Notes: a model not told the origin generated them from the letters alone. Counted from the stretch's first letter, positions 41,817-48,647 are shown. The stretch is DNA of 54,571 nucleotides from Anaerotignum sp. (GCF_030625865.1 NZ_DAOUQB010000020.1:1-54571), one strand, 5' to 3'. A program made the numbers and translations.

Positions 41817-43352
41817 TTATAAGCCAAAACCTGAGAAAATCATATGGGTATAAACCATACTTAGTACCATATAAATCGTCAATATTACCGCAAATGCCGC
41901 CAAGGTACGTTTTAATACCTCGCCTTCTTTGCCAATGACACCAACGGTTGCACACGCCGCAACAACATTGTTGGGGCAAATTAAGTTCCCTAAGGATGCC
42001 CCCGCATTCTGCCCTGCAAAAACAGTAATGGGGTTCAGACCCAACATATTTGTAGCATTCAAATGCATTGGTGCAAACATAATATTTGAGCCAAGGCCTG
42101 TTCCGGTAATAAAAGAACCCGCTGCACCAATGGCAACCGCAGCCGCAGGATAAAATTGTCCGGCAGTATCTGCAATGGTGGAAGCAATAATTTGAATCAT
42201 ACCCGTCTGACTATTCTGCATAATATAGGAAACCGTCAATAAAGAACCCATGGTAACCAAAACAGGAATAACACGCTTTAACGTTTGCCCCATGGTATCC
42301 AGGAAACCTTCCAGACTAACACCCAAAATAACACATCCTATGCAAGCACAGAGAAAAACAACGACGTCTACCCAAACAATATATCCAAAGGTAATCAGGA
42401 TAGAAAAAGGTACTGTATAACGAACAACGGGAAGGGCAATAACCAACACCAAATAGGGTGATAATGCATGGAAAGAAGAAAAACGACGACCTTCTGATTC
42501 TTTCTCGGTTAATTTACTATCACTTTTATATCTAAATTCTTCAGGTGTTTTGATTTTTACCGCTTTCAAAAAAATAATGGAACACACAATGGACAATAAC
42601 CCCGTGCCAAGGCTGGTGATTTCAGGCCCTACAAAGTTTGAAAGTGCAAACATAATCAAACCTGTACTGATTCCCGAAAACAGCAAATAAGGAACAATTC
42701 CCTTAAACCCTTTTCTACCAAAAGCAATCATTACAATCAAAAATGGAATTACAAACACACCAAACATATGAATTCTGCCGACCATAGCTGAATTTAAAGC
42801 CGCCGTACTTACGCCTTGGTCAACCAAATATTGGCCGCCTGTAATGGTAGTAAGCCCCGCACCGCCCCAAGAACAAGGCGTTGCATCTCCCAAAAGAGCA
42901 ACCACTATGGCAACAATGGGATCAAATCCCAATCCCACCAAAAACGGAGCCGCTATGGCAGCCGGAGAACCTGCACCCGCAGCGCCCTCCAAAAAAATAG
43001 GTACCATAAGCCCAACAATAATCAACTGGGCTCTACGGTCATCGGTGACACCGGCCAATGTATTTTGTACTTGCTTCATAGCCCCTGATCTTTGCATCAG
43101 ATTTAACAGCAGGAAAGAAGAAAAAACCAACATAACGATTTTTGAACCTTCTTTAATGCCTTTCCATAATAAGCCGTCTATCATGGTAACGGTATCCTTA
43201 AAGACTACATCTCCGGGGCTAAAATATGTAAAAGCCAAAATAATAATATACAATAACCCAATAGGTGCGACCTTCATCGCAGGCTTTTTTAAGACAATGA
43301 TTCCTACTAAAATCAATACTAAGGGGCTAAGTGCCATTACAAAATCCATCAT
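41817..43352 (-). CDS. lldP: L-lactate permease (LctP/LldP family)
   Basis: Proton-coupled lactate transporter. About 511 residues and 12-14 helices. Family motifs include FLEGAAGAGSPAAIAAPFLVGLGFDP near residues 120-145, LGDATPCSWGGAGLTT, and the C-terminal GTGLGSNIMFAPMHLNATNMLGL plus GQNAGASLGNLICPNNVVAACATVG. I choose ATG 43352, with GAGGAG 6 nt upstream; a longer frame begins at 43379. The gene lies behind a leader with a small ORF and a terminator-like hairpin, and before the dehydrogenase gene. The pair is suited to lactate use. Confidence 0.93.
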   Translation of the reverse strand: MMDFVMALSPLVLILVGIIVLKKPAMKVAPIGLLYIIILAFTYFSPGDVVFKDTVTMIDGLLWKGIKEGSKIVMLVFSSFLLLNLMQRSGAMKQVQNTLAGVTDDRRAQLIIVGLMVPIFLEGAAGAGSPAAIAAPFLVGLGFDPIVAIVVALLGDATPCSWGGAGLTTITGGQYLVDQGVSTAALNSAMVGRIHMFGVFVIPFLIVMIAFGRKGFKGIVPYLLFSGISTGLIMFALSNFVGPEITSLGTGLLSIVCSIIFLKAVKIKTPEEFRYKSDSKLTEKESEGRRFSSFHALSPYLVLVIALPVVRYTVPFSILITFGYIVWVDVVVFLCACIGCVILGVSLEGFLDTMGQTLKRVIPVLVTMGSLLTVSYIMQNSQTGMIQIIASTIADTAGQFYPAAAVAIGAAGSFITGTGLGSNIMFAPMHLNATNMLGLNPITVFAGQNAGASLGNLICPNNVVAACATVGVIGKEGEVLKRTLAAFAVILTIYMVLSMVYTHMIFSGFGL

Positions 43353-43410
43353 AACCATCTCCTCTTTCACTGTTTTCATCAGTTTGTTTGTAATAAATCA
43401 TCCATTTTTA

Positions 43411-43450
43411 AAAAACAAAAGGACTTACGGCGATCGCCATAAGTCCTTTT
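43411..43450 (-). terminator. Terminator-like hairpin in the lldP leader
   Basis: A 34-bp near-perfect palindrome (AAAAGGACTTA and TAAGTCCTTTT arms around GGCGATCGCC) followed on the minus strand by TTTTGTTTTTT. It lies between the leader ORF and lldP, about 65 bp before the lldP start, so it must be read through, or processed, to express lldP. Confidence 0.8.
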
Positions 43451-43486
43451 CCTCTTCTAACTAAGAGCCTAATTCTCTCTTGTTTC

Positions 43487-43627
43487 TTATATTTCAGAGG
43501 TACTTATCACATGACAATCAGCACTATTCTTCTCAATGTCCAAAATAATCACTAGGAGGACCAGGAGGATAGCGCTAATAATCAACACAAAACCATATTG
43601 AGTTGTATAAAACGCAACACAATTCAT
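43487..43627 (-). CDS. Small membrane peptide in the lldP leader, 46 residues
   Basis: An ATG ORF with GTGAGG 8 nt upstream and a good promoter just before it. The peptide has a polar start (MNCVAFYTTQYG), one strongly hydrophobic helix (about residues 13-31), then a charged tail with a second Cys. Stop is TAA. It precedes a terminator hairpin and lldP. It may be a real small membrane protein associated with lactate transport, or a leader peptide in an attenuation device. No family is recognised. Confidence 0.55.
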   Translation of the reverse strand: MNCVAFYTTQYGFVLIISAILLVLLVIILDIEKNSADCHVISTSEI

Positions 43628-43670
43628 AGGAAATTACCTCACTTTATTTTTCTTAAAATGGAATAGAGAA

Positions 43671-43699
43671 ACGATACCATTTTATTGTATAAGTGTCAA
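43671..43699 (-). promoter_or_regulatory. Promoter of the lldP-ldh operon
   Basis: On the minus strand TTGACA (43694-43699), 17-bp spacer, TATCGT (43671-43676) preceded by TGG (extended -10). Transcription would start near 43664. Confidence 0.65.
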
Positions 43700-43729
43700 T
43701 GCATCATTTTTTTGCATATTTCCTCTGAA

Positions 43730-43749
43730 TTGTATATATTTTTATACAA
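43730..43749. promoter_or_regulatory. Inverted repeat upstream of the lldP promoter
   Basis: TTGTATATATTTTTATACAA, 7-bp perfect arms, 30 bp upstream of the -35. Related inverted repeats follow at 43793-43808 and 43875-43898. Confidence 0.5.
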
Positions 43750-43792
43750 AAATATTTTTCTACTGACAAAAACACCAATGTTTTATACTAAA

Positions 43793-43808
43793 ATGTATTT
43801 AAATACAT
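43793..43808. promoter_or_regulatory. Perfect 16-bp palindrome upstream of lldP
   Basis: ATGTATTTAAATACAT. It shares the GTAT/ATAC core with the neighbouring repeats and may be a second operator. Confidence 0.4.
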
Positions 43809-43874
43809 ACAAAATTTTATTTTTATTCTTGTTTGTGTATACTATATACTACTTTAGTCTTTTTTTTTCTACCA

Positions 43875-43898
43875 TTTTGTATTCTTATAAATACAAAA
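43875..43898. promoter_or_regulatory. Third TTGTAT-type inverted repeat
   Basis: TTTTGTAT and ATACAAAA arms with an 8-bp spacer. It touches the trxA terminator, so either function or both is possible. Confidence 0.35.
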
Positions 43899-43926
43899 CA
43901 CCCCGGGTAAATTTTCCCGGGGTGTT
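43891..43926 (-). terminator. Terminator of trxA
   Basis: Minus-strand AACACCCCGGG and CCCGGGGTGTT arms around an 8-nt loop, then TTTTGTATTT. Confidence 0.8.
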
Positions 43927-43964
43927 CAAAAACAAATACCTATGAGGAGATATATTGCTGGCGT

Positions 43965-44282
43965 TTATCCAATGATTTTATCAAGCTTCTGCTTCAGAAC
44001 TGTAGGAGGAGTTACACCAATCACAGCATCCACAGGCTTTCCATCCTTGAAAATTAACATATTCGGTACACTCATAATTTGATATTTCTGTGCTAAATCC
44101 ATGGATTCATCAATATCAACTTTAAATACTTTTGCCTTTCCTTCATACTCAGCGGAAAGCTGTTCCAAAACAGGGCCCATCATTTTACAAGGTCCACACC
44201 AAGTAGCTGAAAAATCAACCAAAACAGGTACACCGCTCTCAATTACTTCTTTTTGAAATTTATCCGATTTAATCTGCAACAT
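43965..44282 (-). CDS. trxA: Thioredoxin
   Basis: General disulfide reductase. The 105-residue protein has the active site W28-C29-G-P-C32 in FSATWCGPCKMMGPV and the cis-Pro loop IMSVPNMLIF. Length and fold are normal. TAGGAGG precedes the ATG. The gene has its own promoter and terminator. No thioredoxin reductase is in the window. Confidence 0.96.
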   Translation of the reverse strand: MLQIKSDKFQKEVIESGVPVLVDFSATWCGPCKMMGPVLEQLSAEYEGKAKVFKVDIDESMDLAQKYQIMSVPNMLIFKDGKPVDAVIGVTPPTVLKQKLDKIIG

Positions 44283-44344
44283 TTTACATTCCTCCTATTT
44301 CTGATTATAACCAAAATTGTTATCCTTATTCTTTATTTTTTTTG

Positions 44345-44373
44345 AGTATAGCATACGTTCAAAAATAAATCAA
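44345..44373 (-). promoter_or_regulatory. Promoter of trxA
   Basis: On the minus strand TTGATT (44368-44373), 17-bp spacer, TATACT (44345-44350) preceded by TGC, an extended -10. Confidence 0.65.
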
Positions 44374-44464
44374 TAGTTTTTCCTAAATAATAATAATTAT
44401 TATTTGTCCTTTATTTTTTTATTTTTGTATACTTCTTTCCAAAAAAGGTAATAATGACTATCGA

Positions 44465-44578
44465 GAATGTTATTTTCCCCCATACAATAACATTCTTTCT
44501 ACTTCTTCCCCTTAAATAGGACAGGATTATATCCTGTCCAAGACAATGACAAACCCGCCAAATACAGGCGGGTTTTTT
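44465..44578 (+). ncRNA. Candidate structured small RNA
   Basis: Three consecutive hairpins in 114 nt of geneless sequence: GAATGTTATT/AATAACATTC (44465-44495), GGACAGGAT/ATCCTGTCC (44519-44539), and AACCCGCC/GGCGGGTT with TTTTTT (44552-44578). The last is a clean + strand terminator, yet no + strand gene lies upstream. TTGTAT then TAATAA with about 18 bp spacing just before could be a promoter. This is a structural inference without homology. Confidence 0.3.
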
Positions 44579-44621
44579 ACATGTTATAAGGCAAATAAAA
44601 CCTTTTATATTCATATTTTTC

Positions 44622-44661
44622 ATAAAAATAGACCACTGATTTCATTTCATCAGCGGTCTAT
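44622..44661 (-). terminator. Terminator of the stalk-domain gene
   Basis: Minus-strand hairpin ATAGACCGCTGAT against ATCAGTGGTCTAT with an 8-nt loop, then TTTTTAT. A small AAGGGG/CCCCTT palindrome overlaps the end of the gene at 44667-44682. Confidence 0.8.
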
Positions 44662-44678
44662 ACTTAAGGGGTATCCCC

Positions 44679-45719
44679 TTATAGCTCAAATTTCATAGTA
44701 AACGAAACAACTCCCGTTTCATTGGGTGCAATGGTCTCCGGCGGTAAATAGAACCCAATCCCATCCTCCGTTAAATAATATCCAACTTCATCCATACATT
44801 TCTCTAAGCGTTTTTTTGCATCTGCATAAAAACTTTCTGGCTTTTCATCAATGAGTGTGCCAAAAGAAGTGTTCCAAAATTCTTGCATCTCTTCTTCGCT
44901 ATCTGCAATCAAGTTAAAAAGTTCTATTTCCGCCCCGCTTCTGGCATTAAAAGTGTGAGAAAAACAATTTTTTATATTATCACTTTTCCCGATATCTTGT
45001 GTACTTGTCCCATAAAAGGACACCATCTCGCTGTTATCCCTTGTCATTTCATAGGAACCAATATAAGAATAAGGTGTAAAGGAATTACCCCCGTCTTTTT
45101 TCTGTTCATACTCTTTTTTGGCTTTTTCGCCGTAATCATCTATAAAATCCTTTGCAGATTCTTTGGCTTCATCCTCCAGTATTTTCTGGATTTTATCTGC
45201 GGCATTACTGCTGCTTCTTGGAAAATCCATTTTGAAAGATAACACTGTGGTACCATCTTCCGCCTCTACCGTAGTTTCATAGCCATTCTCTTCTCCCTCT
45301 TCCGGAGAAAAAATGGTAATTACATAACCAACAGGATCCCAATCCACCTCAGCATCAAAAGCCTCCGCAATGGCGCGGATAGGTACCATTGTTCTGTCGC
45401 TCATGATACAGGCAGGCACAGGCATGGTATAAATAAGCTGTCCGTTTTTATAAAGGCCCGTTTCTCCAATGGTTAATACAAGGGTATCTCCATCTTTTGT
45501 TGAAGTAATGGTTTTTGTGGGTTCAGACCAAGAAACCTCACTGCCCAAGGCTTGAAAAATTGCCCGCATGGGCACCAGCGTACGATCGTTTACAATAACA
45601 GGCGCCTGATCAAAGGAAACTGCCTGACCATCTACATATACTTGTATGGGCGGATAAGCAAATGCCACCGTTGCAAACAGCAAAGTGCCCGCTACCGCTG
45701 CCAAGATACTCTTTTTCAT
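44679..45719 (-). CDS. Exported stalk-domain protein with DUF4163/DUF3298 C-terminus
   Basis: The start at 45719 has AGGTGG 7 nt upstream. A 346-residue protein with signal peptide (MKKSILAAVAGTLLFATVAFA). The N-terminal half is a complete copper amine oxidase N-like domain: VNDRTLVPMRAIFQALGSEVSW and SDRTMVPIRAIAEAFDAEVDW. The C-terminal half matches the RsiV/PdaC-type DUF4163-DUF3298 domain (ESAKDFIDDYGEKAKKEYEQ, ELFNLIADSEEE, YYLTEDGIGFYLPPETIAPNETG). Probably surface or wall associated, maybe lysozyme- or peptidoglycan-sensing; not proven. It follows the C_GCAxxG gene by 17 bp, so the two are an operon. Confidence 0.82.
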   Translation of the reverse strand: MKKSILAAVAGTLLFATVAFAYPPIQVYVDGQAVSFDQAPVIVNDRTLVPMRAIFQALGSEVSWSEPTKTITSTKDGDTLVLTIGETGLYKNGQLIYTMPVPACIMSDRTMVPIRAIAEAFDAEVDWDPVGYVITIFSPEEGEENGYETTVEAEDGTTVLSFKMDFPRSSSNAADKIQKILEDEAKESAKDFIDDYGEKAKKEYEQKKDGGNSFTPYSYIGSYEMTRDNSEMVSFYGTSTQDIGKSDNIKNCFSHTFNARSGAEIELFNLIADSEEEMQEFWNTSFGTLIDEKPESFYADAKKRLEKCMDEVGYYLTEDGIGFYLPPETIAPNETGVVSFTMKFEL

Positions 45720-45736
45720 TGTTAAACCACCTTTTT

Positions 45737-46255
45737 TTAGTTTTCCTTTGCTACTGCATCGTTTTCCTTTGCCATTTCTTCTGCCTTTAAGGCATATTTC
45801 ATGGCCAAACCACCGCAATACCCAATAATTTCCATGCAGTTTTTCTTTCTTGCCTTTCCTTCAAACTCACCCAAGGGAGAGGAAAGTTCTTTGCAAATTA
45901 AGGTTCCATAGTGATCCTCAATTTCTTGAATCATTTCCCCTACCAGGGAATAAACCCCTTTTAACTCGAAAATTCTTTCTCTGACTGTTTCTTTTGCAAA
46001 AGGGTCTTTTCTGCCAATGGCACTGCTCAATGCCATAACCGCACCTGTAATTGCACCACAGGTATTTTTTGTTTCTCCCATGCCAGAACCAAAGCCCGTT
46101 GCCAGCGCCATACATTCTTTGGGCATGTCTTTATTGTAAATATCTAAAAAAGTACACATAATACATTCCGTACAATTCAAACCTTGGCGAAAATAATTGC
46201 TGCTGTTTTGCTCCGCCTGTTCCACCAGTGTTAATTCCTTGTTTTCTTCGTTCAT
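45737..46255 (-). CDS. C_GCAxxG_C_C family redox protein
   Basis: Member of the C_GCAxxG_C_C (putative redox) family, small proteins of unknown activity often near redox genes. The start at 46255 has AGGAGG 8 nt upstream. 172 residues. Cysteine pattern: LNCTECIMCTF near residue 24-34, NTCGAITGAVMAL (the CGAxxGA core) near 61-73, then ICKEL and KNCMEIIGYCGGLAMKYAL. The family-typical Cys set appears complete. It is divergent from the ferredoxin operon across a promoter region with two palindromes. Confidence 0.88.
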   Translation of the reverse strand: MNEENKELTLVEQAEQNSSNYFRQGLNCTECIMCTFLDIYNKDMPKECMALATGFGSGMGETKNTCGAITGAVMALSSAIGRKDPFAKETVRERIFELKGVYSLVGEMIQEIEDHYGTLICKELSSPLGEFEGKARKKNCMEIIGYCGGLAMKYALKAEEMAKENDAVAKEN

Positions 46256-46284
46256 GATAAATCCTCCTGTCCTTATTTGCATTG

Positions 46285-46299
46285 CGTAACAAAGTTACG
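46285..46299. promoter_or_regulatory. Palindromic operator candidate, CGTAAC-AAA-GTTACG
   Basis: A perfect 6-bp-arm inverted repeat between two divergent redox operons. The GTAACnnnGTTAC form is reminiscent of Crp/Fnr-family sites; a Crp/Fnr gene is 1.1 kb away. Confidence 0.5.
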
Positions 46300-46303
46300 G
46301 AAC

Positions 46304-46324
46304 ATAGCAAAAGTCTTATGCTAT
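46304..46324. promoter_or_regulatory. Second inverted repeat, ATAGCA...TGCTAT
   Basis: 6-bp arms with a 9-bp spacer, 4 bp after the first palindrome. It could be a second operator or overlap a -10 element (TATGCT at 46317). Confidence 0.4.
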
Positions 46325-46377
46325 CATCATACCATAAAATTATAAAACTTTCTCTAAAATTCGAAAGGATGAACACA

Positions 46378-46578
46378 ATGAAAAAATTAGTAAAAATAAA
46401 TTTAAATAAATGTCCCCAAAACCATCGCTGTCCCTCCGTATGGGTTTGCCCTGTAGGTGCCTTAACCCAGGAAAATAAATTTTCTGCGCCGAAAATTCAT
46501 GAAGATCTTTGCATCGGATGCGGAAAATGCGCTCGGGTTTGTCCGAAAAAAGCGCTCTATATGGATGAGGGGGTCTGA
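46378..46578 (+). CDS. Ferredoxin-like 4Fe-4S protein, first
   Basis: A 66-residue protein. The start at 46378 has GAAAGGATG upstream. The C-terminal cluster motif CIGCGKCARVCP is standard. The N-terminal motif is odd: CPQNHRCPSVWVCPVGAL, a spread cysteine set that differs from CxxCxxC, with three rather than four obvious ligands before the later Cys. It may hold one normal and one atypical 4Fe-4S cluster. It ends 1 bp before the second ferredoxin gene. Confidence 0.85.
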   Translation: MKKLVKINLNKCPQNHRCPSVWVCPVGALTQENKFSAPKIHEDLCIGCGKCARVCPKKALYMDEGV

Positions 46579-46579
46579 A

Positions 46580-46780
46580 ATGAAAAAAATTGCAACATTA
46601 TCAAGAAACGCCTGTGTATCCTGCGGGTGCTGTGAAACAGCTTGCCCTAAAAATGCCATTGAAATCTATAATGGCATATATGCCAAGGTGGATCAAGACC
46701 GTTGTATTGGCTGCGGTCTATGCAAGAAAGCCTGTCCCGCTGATATTATTTCTATAAAGGAGGTTGATTCCATTGGCTAA
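46580..46780 (+). CDS. 2[4Fe-4S] ferredoxin, second
   Basis: A 66-residue protein that starts at ATG 46580, directly after the TGA of the first ferredoxin. Two standard cluster motifs are seen: CVSCGCCETACP (residues 12-23) and CIGCGLCKKACP (43-54). It overlaps the next gene. A separate ribosome binding site is weak (GGGGTC), so translation is probably coupled to the upstream gene. Likely electron carrier to the membrane Fe-S protein. Confidence 0.9.
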   Translation: MKKIATLSRNACVSCGCCETACPKNAIEIYNGIYAKVDQDRCIGCGLCKKACPADIISIKEVDSIG

Positions 46781-47345
46781 GAAAAAAAATTGGTACGACT
46801 ACCTCTGGATTGTCTCTACACTTTATATTATCCTAGGATTTTTTAATATATTATTTGCTTGGCTTGGGCTATTATGTTTTTTAATCCCTTTGGTGATGTC
46901 CTTGACGGGTGGAAAAAAAGGCTATTGCAACCGTTATTGCGGCAGAGGACAGCTTCTTACCCTTTTAGGAAAGAAGTTCTCAAAAAACTTACCCATTCCG
47001 AAATGGATTTCCAGTAAATGGTTTCGTTATGGCTTTTTAGCCTTCTTTTTGACCATGTTTTTTAATATGACATTTTCCACCTATTTGGTTTTTGCAGGCA
47101 CAAATAGTCTAAAAGAAGTTGTTACCCTGCTTTGGAGTTTTTCCCTGCCTTGGCACTTTGCTTCTTCTTCGGCACCTGTGGCCCACTGGGTCAAACAATT
47201 TGCTTTTGGCTTTTACAGCCTTATGCTTACTTCAACTTTGCTGGGACTGGTCACCATGGTATTATTCCGTCCCCGTACCTGGTGTGTCTATTGCCCCATG
47301 GGTACCATGACACAGCTTGTATGTAAGGCAAAATATAAAGAATAA
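46773..47345 (+). CDS. Membrane 4Fe-4S protein, NapH/NosR-like
   Basis: I choose TTG 46773 with AAGGAGG 9 nt upstream; a TTG at 46764 sits directly on that site. About 190 residues, with four to five helices. Two cytoplasmic Cys motifs are visible, CNRYCGRGQLL near residue 51-61 and CVYCPMGTMTQL near 171-182, as in the polyferredoxin-like membrane domain of NapH/NosR. It is a short version without the extra ferredoxin domain, which seems to be supplied by the two upstream genes. A quinone- or membrane-linked redox relay is inferred. Confidence 0.8.
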   Translation: MAKKKNWYDYLWIVSTLYIILGFFNILFAWLGLLCFLIPLVMSLTGGKKGYCNRYCGRGQLLTLLGKKFSKNLPIPKWISSKWFRYGFLAFFLTMFFNMTFSTYLVFAGTNSLKEVVTLLWSFSLPWHFASSSAPVAHWVKQFAFGFYSLMLTSTLLGLVTMVLFRPRTWCVYCPMGTMTQLVCKAKYKE

Positions 47346-47361
47346 TTTTTACTCTTTCTTG

Positions 47362-47391
47362 GGTATCATTGACATCAATGGTGCCTTTTTT
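47362..47391 (+). terminator. Terminator of the ferredoxin operon
   Basis: GGTATCATTG and CAATGGTGCC arms (with G-T pairs), 4-nt loop, then six T residues. It touches the end of the convergent crp gene. Confidence 0.7.
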
Positions 47392-48049
47392 AAAGCAATG
47401 CATAGAGCTCTTTTTTATCCAACAAGTGAATGCAGCCACGGCCTACGGAAATCAGTTTCTTCTCCTTCATCCGCTTTAAGGTACGGCTGACTGCCTCCCT
47501 GGCACTGCCAATATTCTCCGCAATCTGTTCTTGCGTTAAATATAAGGTATCATTTTTGCGCTGACTGCTTTCATCCAAAAGATAGGATGCCAAGCGCTGC
47601 TCCAAATTCAAAAACATCATTTGTTGTACCGCTTCCACTAAAGATGACATCCGCTCCATCATTAATTCCAGCGAAAAATTTTTCACATAAATATTTTCCT
47701 GCTCCACACTGGAAAATAATTCTGTGGGTAAAAGCAACAAACGACAATCCTCACAAGCCTCCACCTCTACATCAAAGGTAATCTGTGACATGGCGCAGGA
47801 CATGGTTAACATACAAAATTCGCCCTCATGCAGGCGAAAAATGGTAGCTTTTTTTCCCTCTTCGGAAATTAAATAAGCCCGTACTGCCCCCTTTAATACC
47901 TGAACCATTCCCAAAGATCCTTTTGCAGGGGAATAAATCAAATCACCCTCTTGAAATTCCAGAATTTTTATATTGTTTTGCAGTAAATCTTTTTCTTCCT
48001 TTGTAAGATTTGAAAAAAAGGGTAGCCCCTCTATTTTATTGGGAATCAT
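47390..48049 (-). CDS. Crp/Fnr family transcription regulator
   Basis: A 219-residue regulator with an N-terminal cyclic-nucleotide-binding-like domain (residues 10-125, containing LKGAVRAYLISEEGKKATIFRLHEGEFCMLT) and a C-terminal winged helix (about 145-212, LTQEQIAENIGSAREAVSRTLKRMKEKKLI). The sensor domain resembles the clostridial group that has a Cys-containing CMLTMSCAMSQ segment, so a redox, Fe-S or metabolite signal is possible rather than cAMP. AAAAGGAGG precedes the ATG. It faces the ferredoxin operon and is divergent from an HTH-less relative. Confidence 0.92.
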   Translation of the reverse strand: MIPNKIEGLPFFSNLTKEEKDLLQNNIKILEFQEGDLIYSPAKGSLGMVQVLKGAVRAYLISEEGKKATIFRLHEGEFCMLTMSCAMSQITFDVEVEACEDCRLLLLPTELFSSVEQENIYVKNFSLELMMERMSSLVEAVQQMMFLNLEQRLASYLLDESSQRKNDTLYLTQEQIAENIGSAREAVSRTLKRMKEKKLISVGRGCIHLLDKKELYALL

Positions 48050-48087
48050 ATAACTCCTCCTTTTTAGCGAAACACTGACTTGATTTG

Positions 48088-48116
48088 ATTTTATGATGTT
48101 GTTTAATAATTGTCAA
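48088..48116 (-). promoter_or_regulatory. Promoter of the crp/fnr gene
   Basis: On the minus strand TTGACA (48111-48116), 17-bp spacer, TAAAAT (48088-48093). Confidence 0.75.
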
Positions 48117-48132
48117 GGATTCCTTGCTTGAC
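48112..48132. promoter_or_regulatory. Palindrome between the divergent crp-like promoters
   Basis: CAAGG-ATT-CCTTG at the centre with outer GTCAA and TTGAC. It overlaps both -35 elements, so a bound regulator could repress both genes. Confidence 0.5.
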
Positions 48133-48156
48133 GCAAACTTTGGTTCATGCTAAAAT
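48128..48156 (+). promoter_or_regulatory. Promoter of the HTH-less Crp-like gene
   Basis: TTGACG (48128-48133), 17-bp spacer, TAAAAT (48151-48156) preceded by TGC. Confidence 0.75.
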
Positions 48157-48185
48157 CCACCCATATCTATACGGAGGTACAAAAG

Positions 48186-48554
48186 ATGAATACGCATTTA
48201 GAATTATTACAAGCACTCCCCGTTTTTCGAAAGATATCTCCTCAAGGACTGCAAACCATGATGGATTGCTTTTGCGGAGAATTTCTTACTCTGAAAAAGG
48301 GAGATTTTTTTTGGAAAGAACAAAAAAAGGCTGTGTGCTTAATCAACGGAGCAATATCCAACCTACAAAAAGGCACCTTTGCCCCCATACCCACAAAAGC
48401 TAACCCCTCTTCTGTTACGGAGGATAGCCTTATTTTAATCATGGATAGCCATATGCTTCTTTATCCCTGTTATGGTTGCTGCTTCTTTCATGCACAATTA
48501 TTGGAAAATATGCGGGAGGATGGCATAGATTTCAAAGCTTTGGGAACCCAATAA
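48186..48554 (+). CDS. Crp-like sensor domain protein without a DNA-binding domain
   Basis: The start at 48186 has GGAGG 8 nt upstream. 122 residues. The N-terminus (LELLQALPVFRKISPQGLQTMMDC) and the KKGDFFWKEQKKAVCLINGAI segment resemble the Crp/Fnr sensor domain. LILIMDSHMLLYPCYGCCFFHAQLLENM matches the end of that domain, where clostridial Crp-family proteins carry a C...C.FH..L..N pattern. It stops there, with no winged helix. Five Cys (CFC, CYGCC) could bind a metal or an Fe-S cluster. It lies divergent from a full Crp/Fnr gene and has its own promoter, so it looks maintained and not just a decaying fragment. Confidence 0.7.
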   Translation: MNTHLELLQALPVFRKISPQGLQTMMDCFCGEFLTLKKGDFFWKEQKKAVCLINGAISNLQKGTFAPIPTKANPSSVTEDSLILIMDSHMLLYPCYGCCFFHAQLLENMREDGIDFKALGTQ

Positions 48555-48647
48555 ACATCCCTCAAAATTGAAAAATCATATGTTTTTCCCAAATGATATT
48601 CCGTAGTTGGATATGCCATGACGAAACTTCAAAGTTTTTTAGGAAAT

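Noticed and set aside
44411-44623. 70-codon minus strand ORF downstream of the stalk-domain gene
   Set aside because: It runs through three hairpins and a terminator, and has no ribosome binding site.
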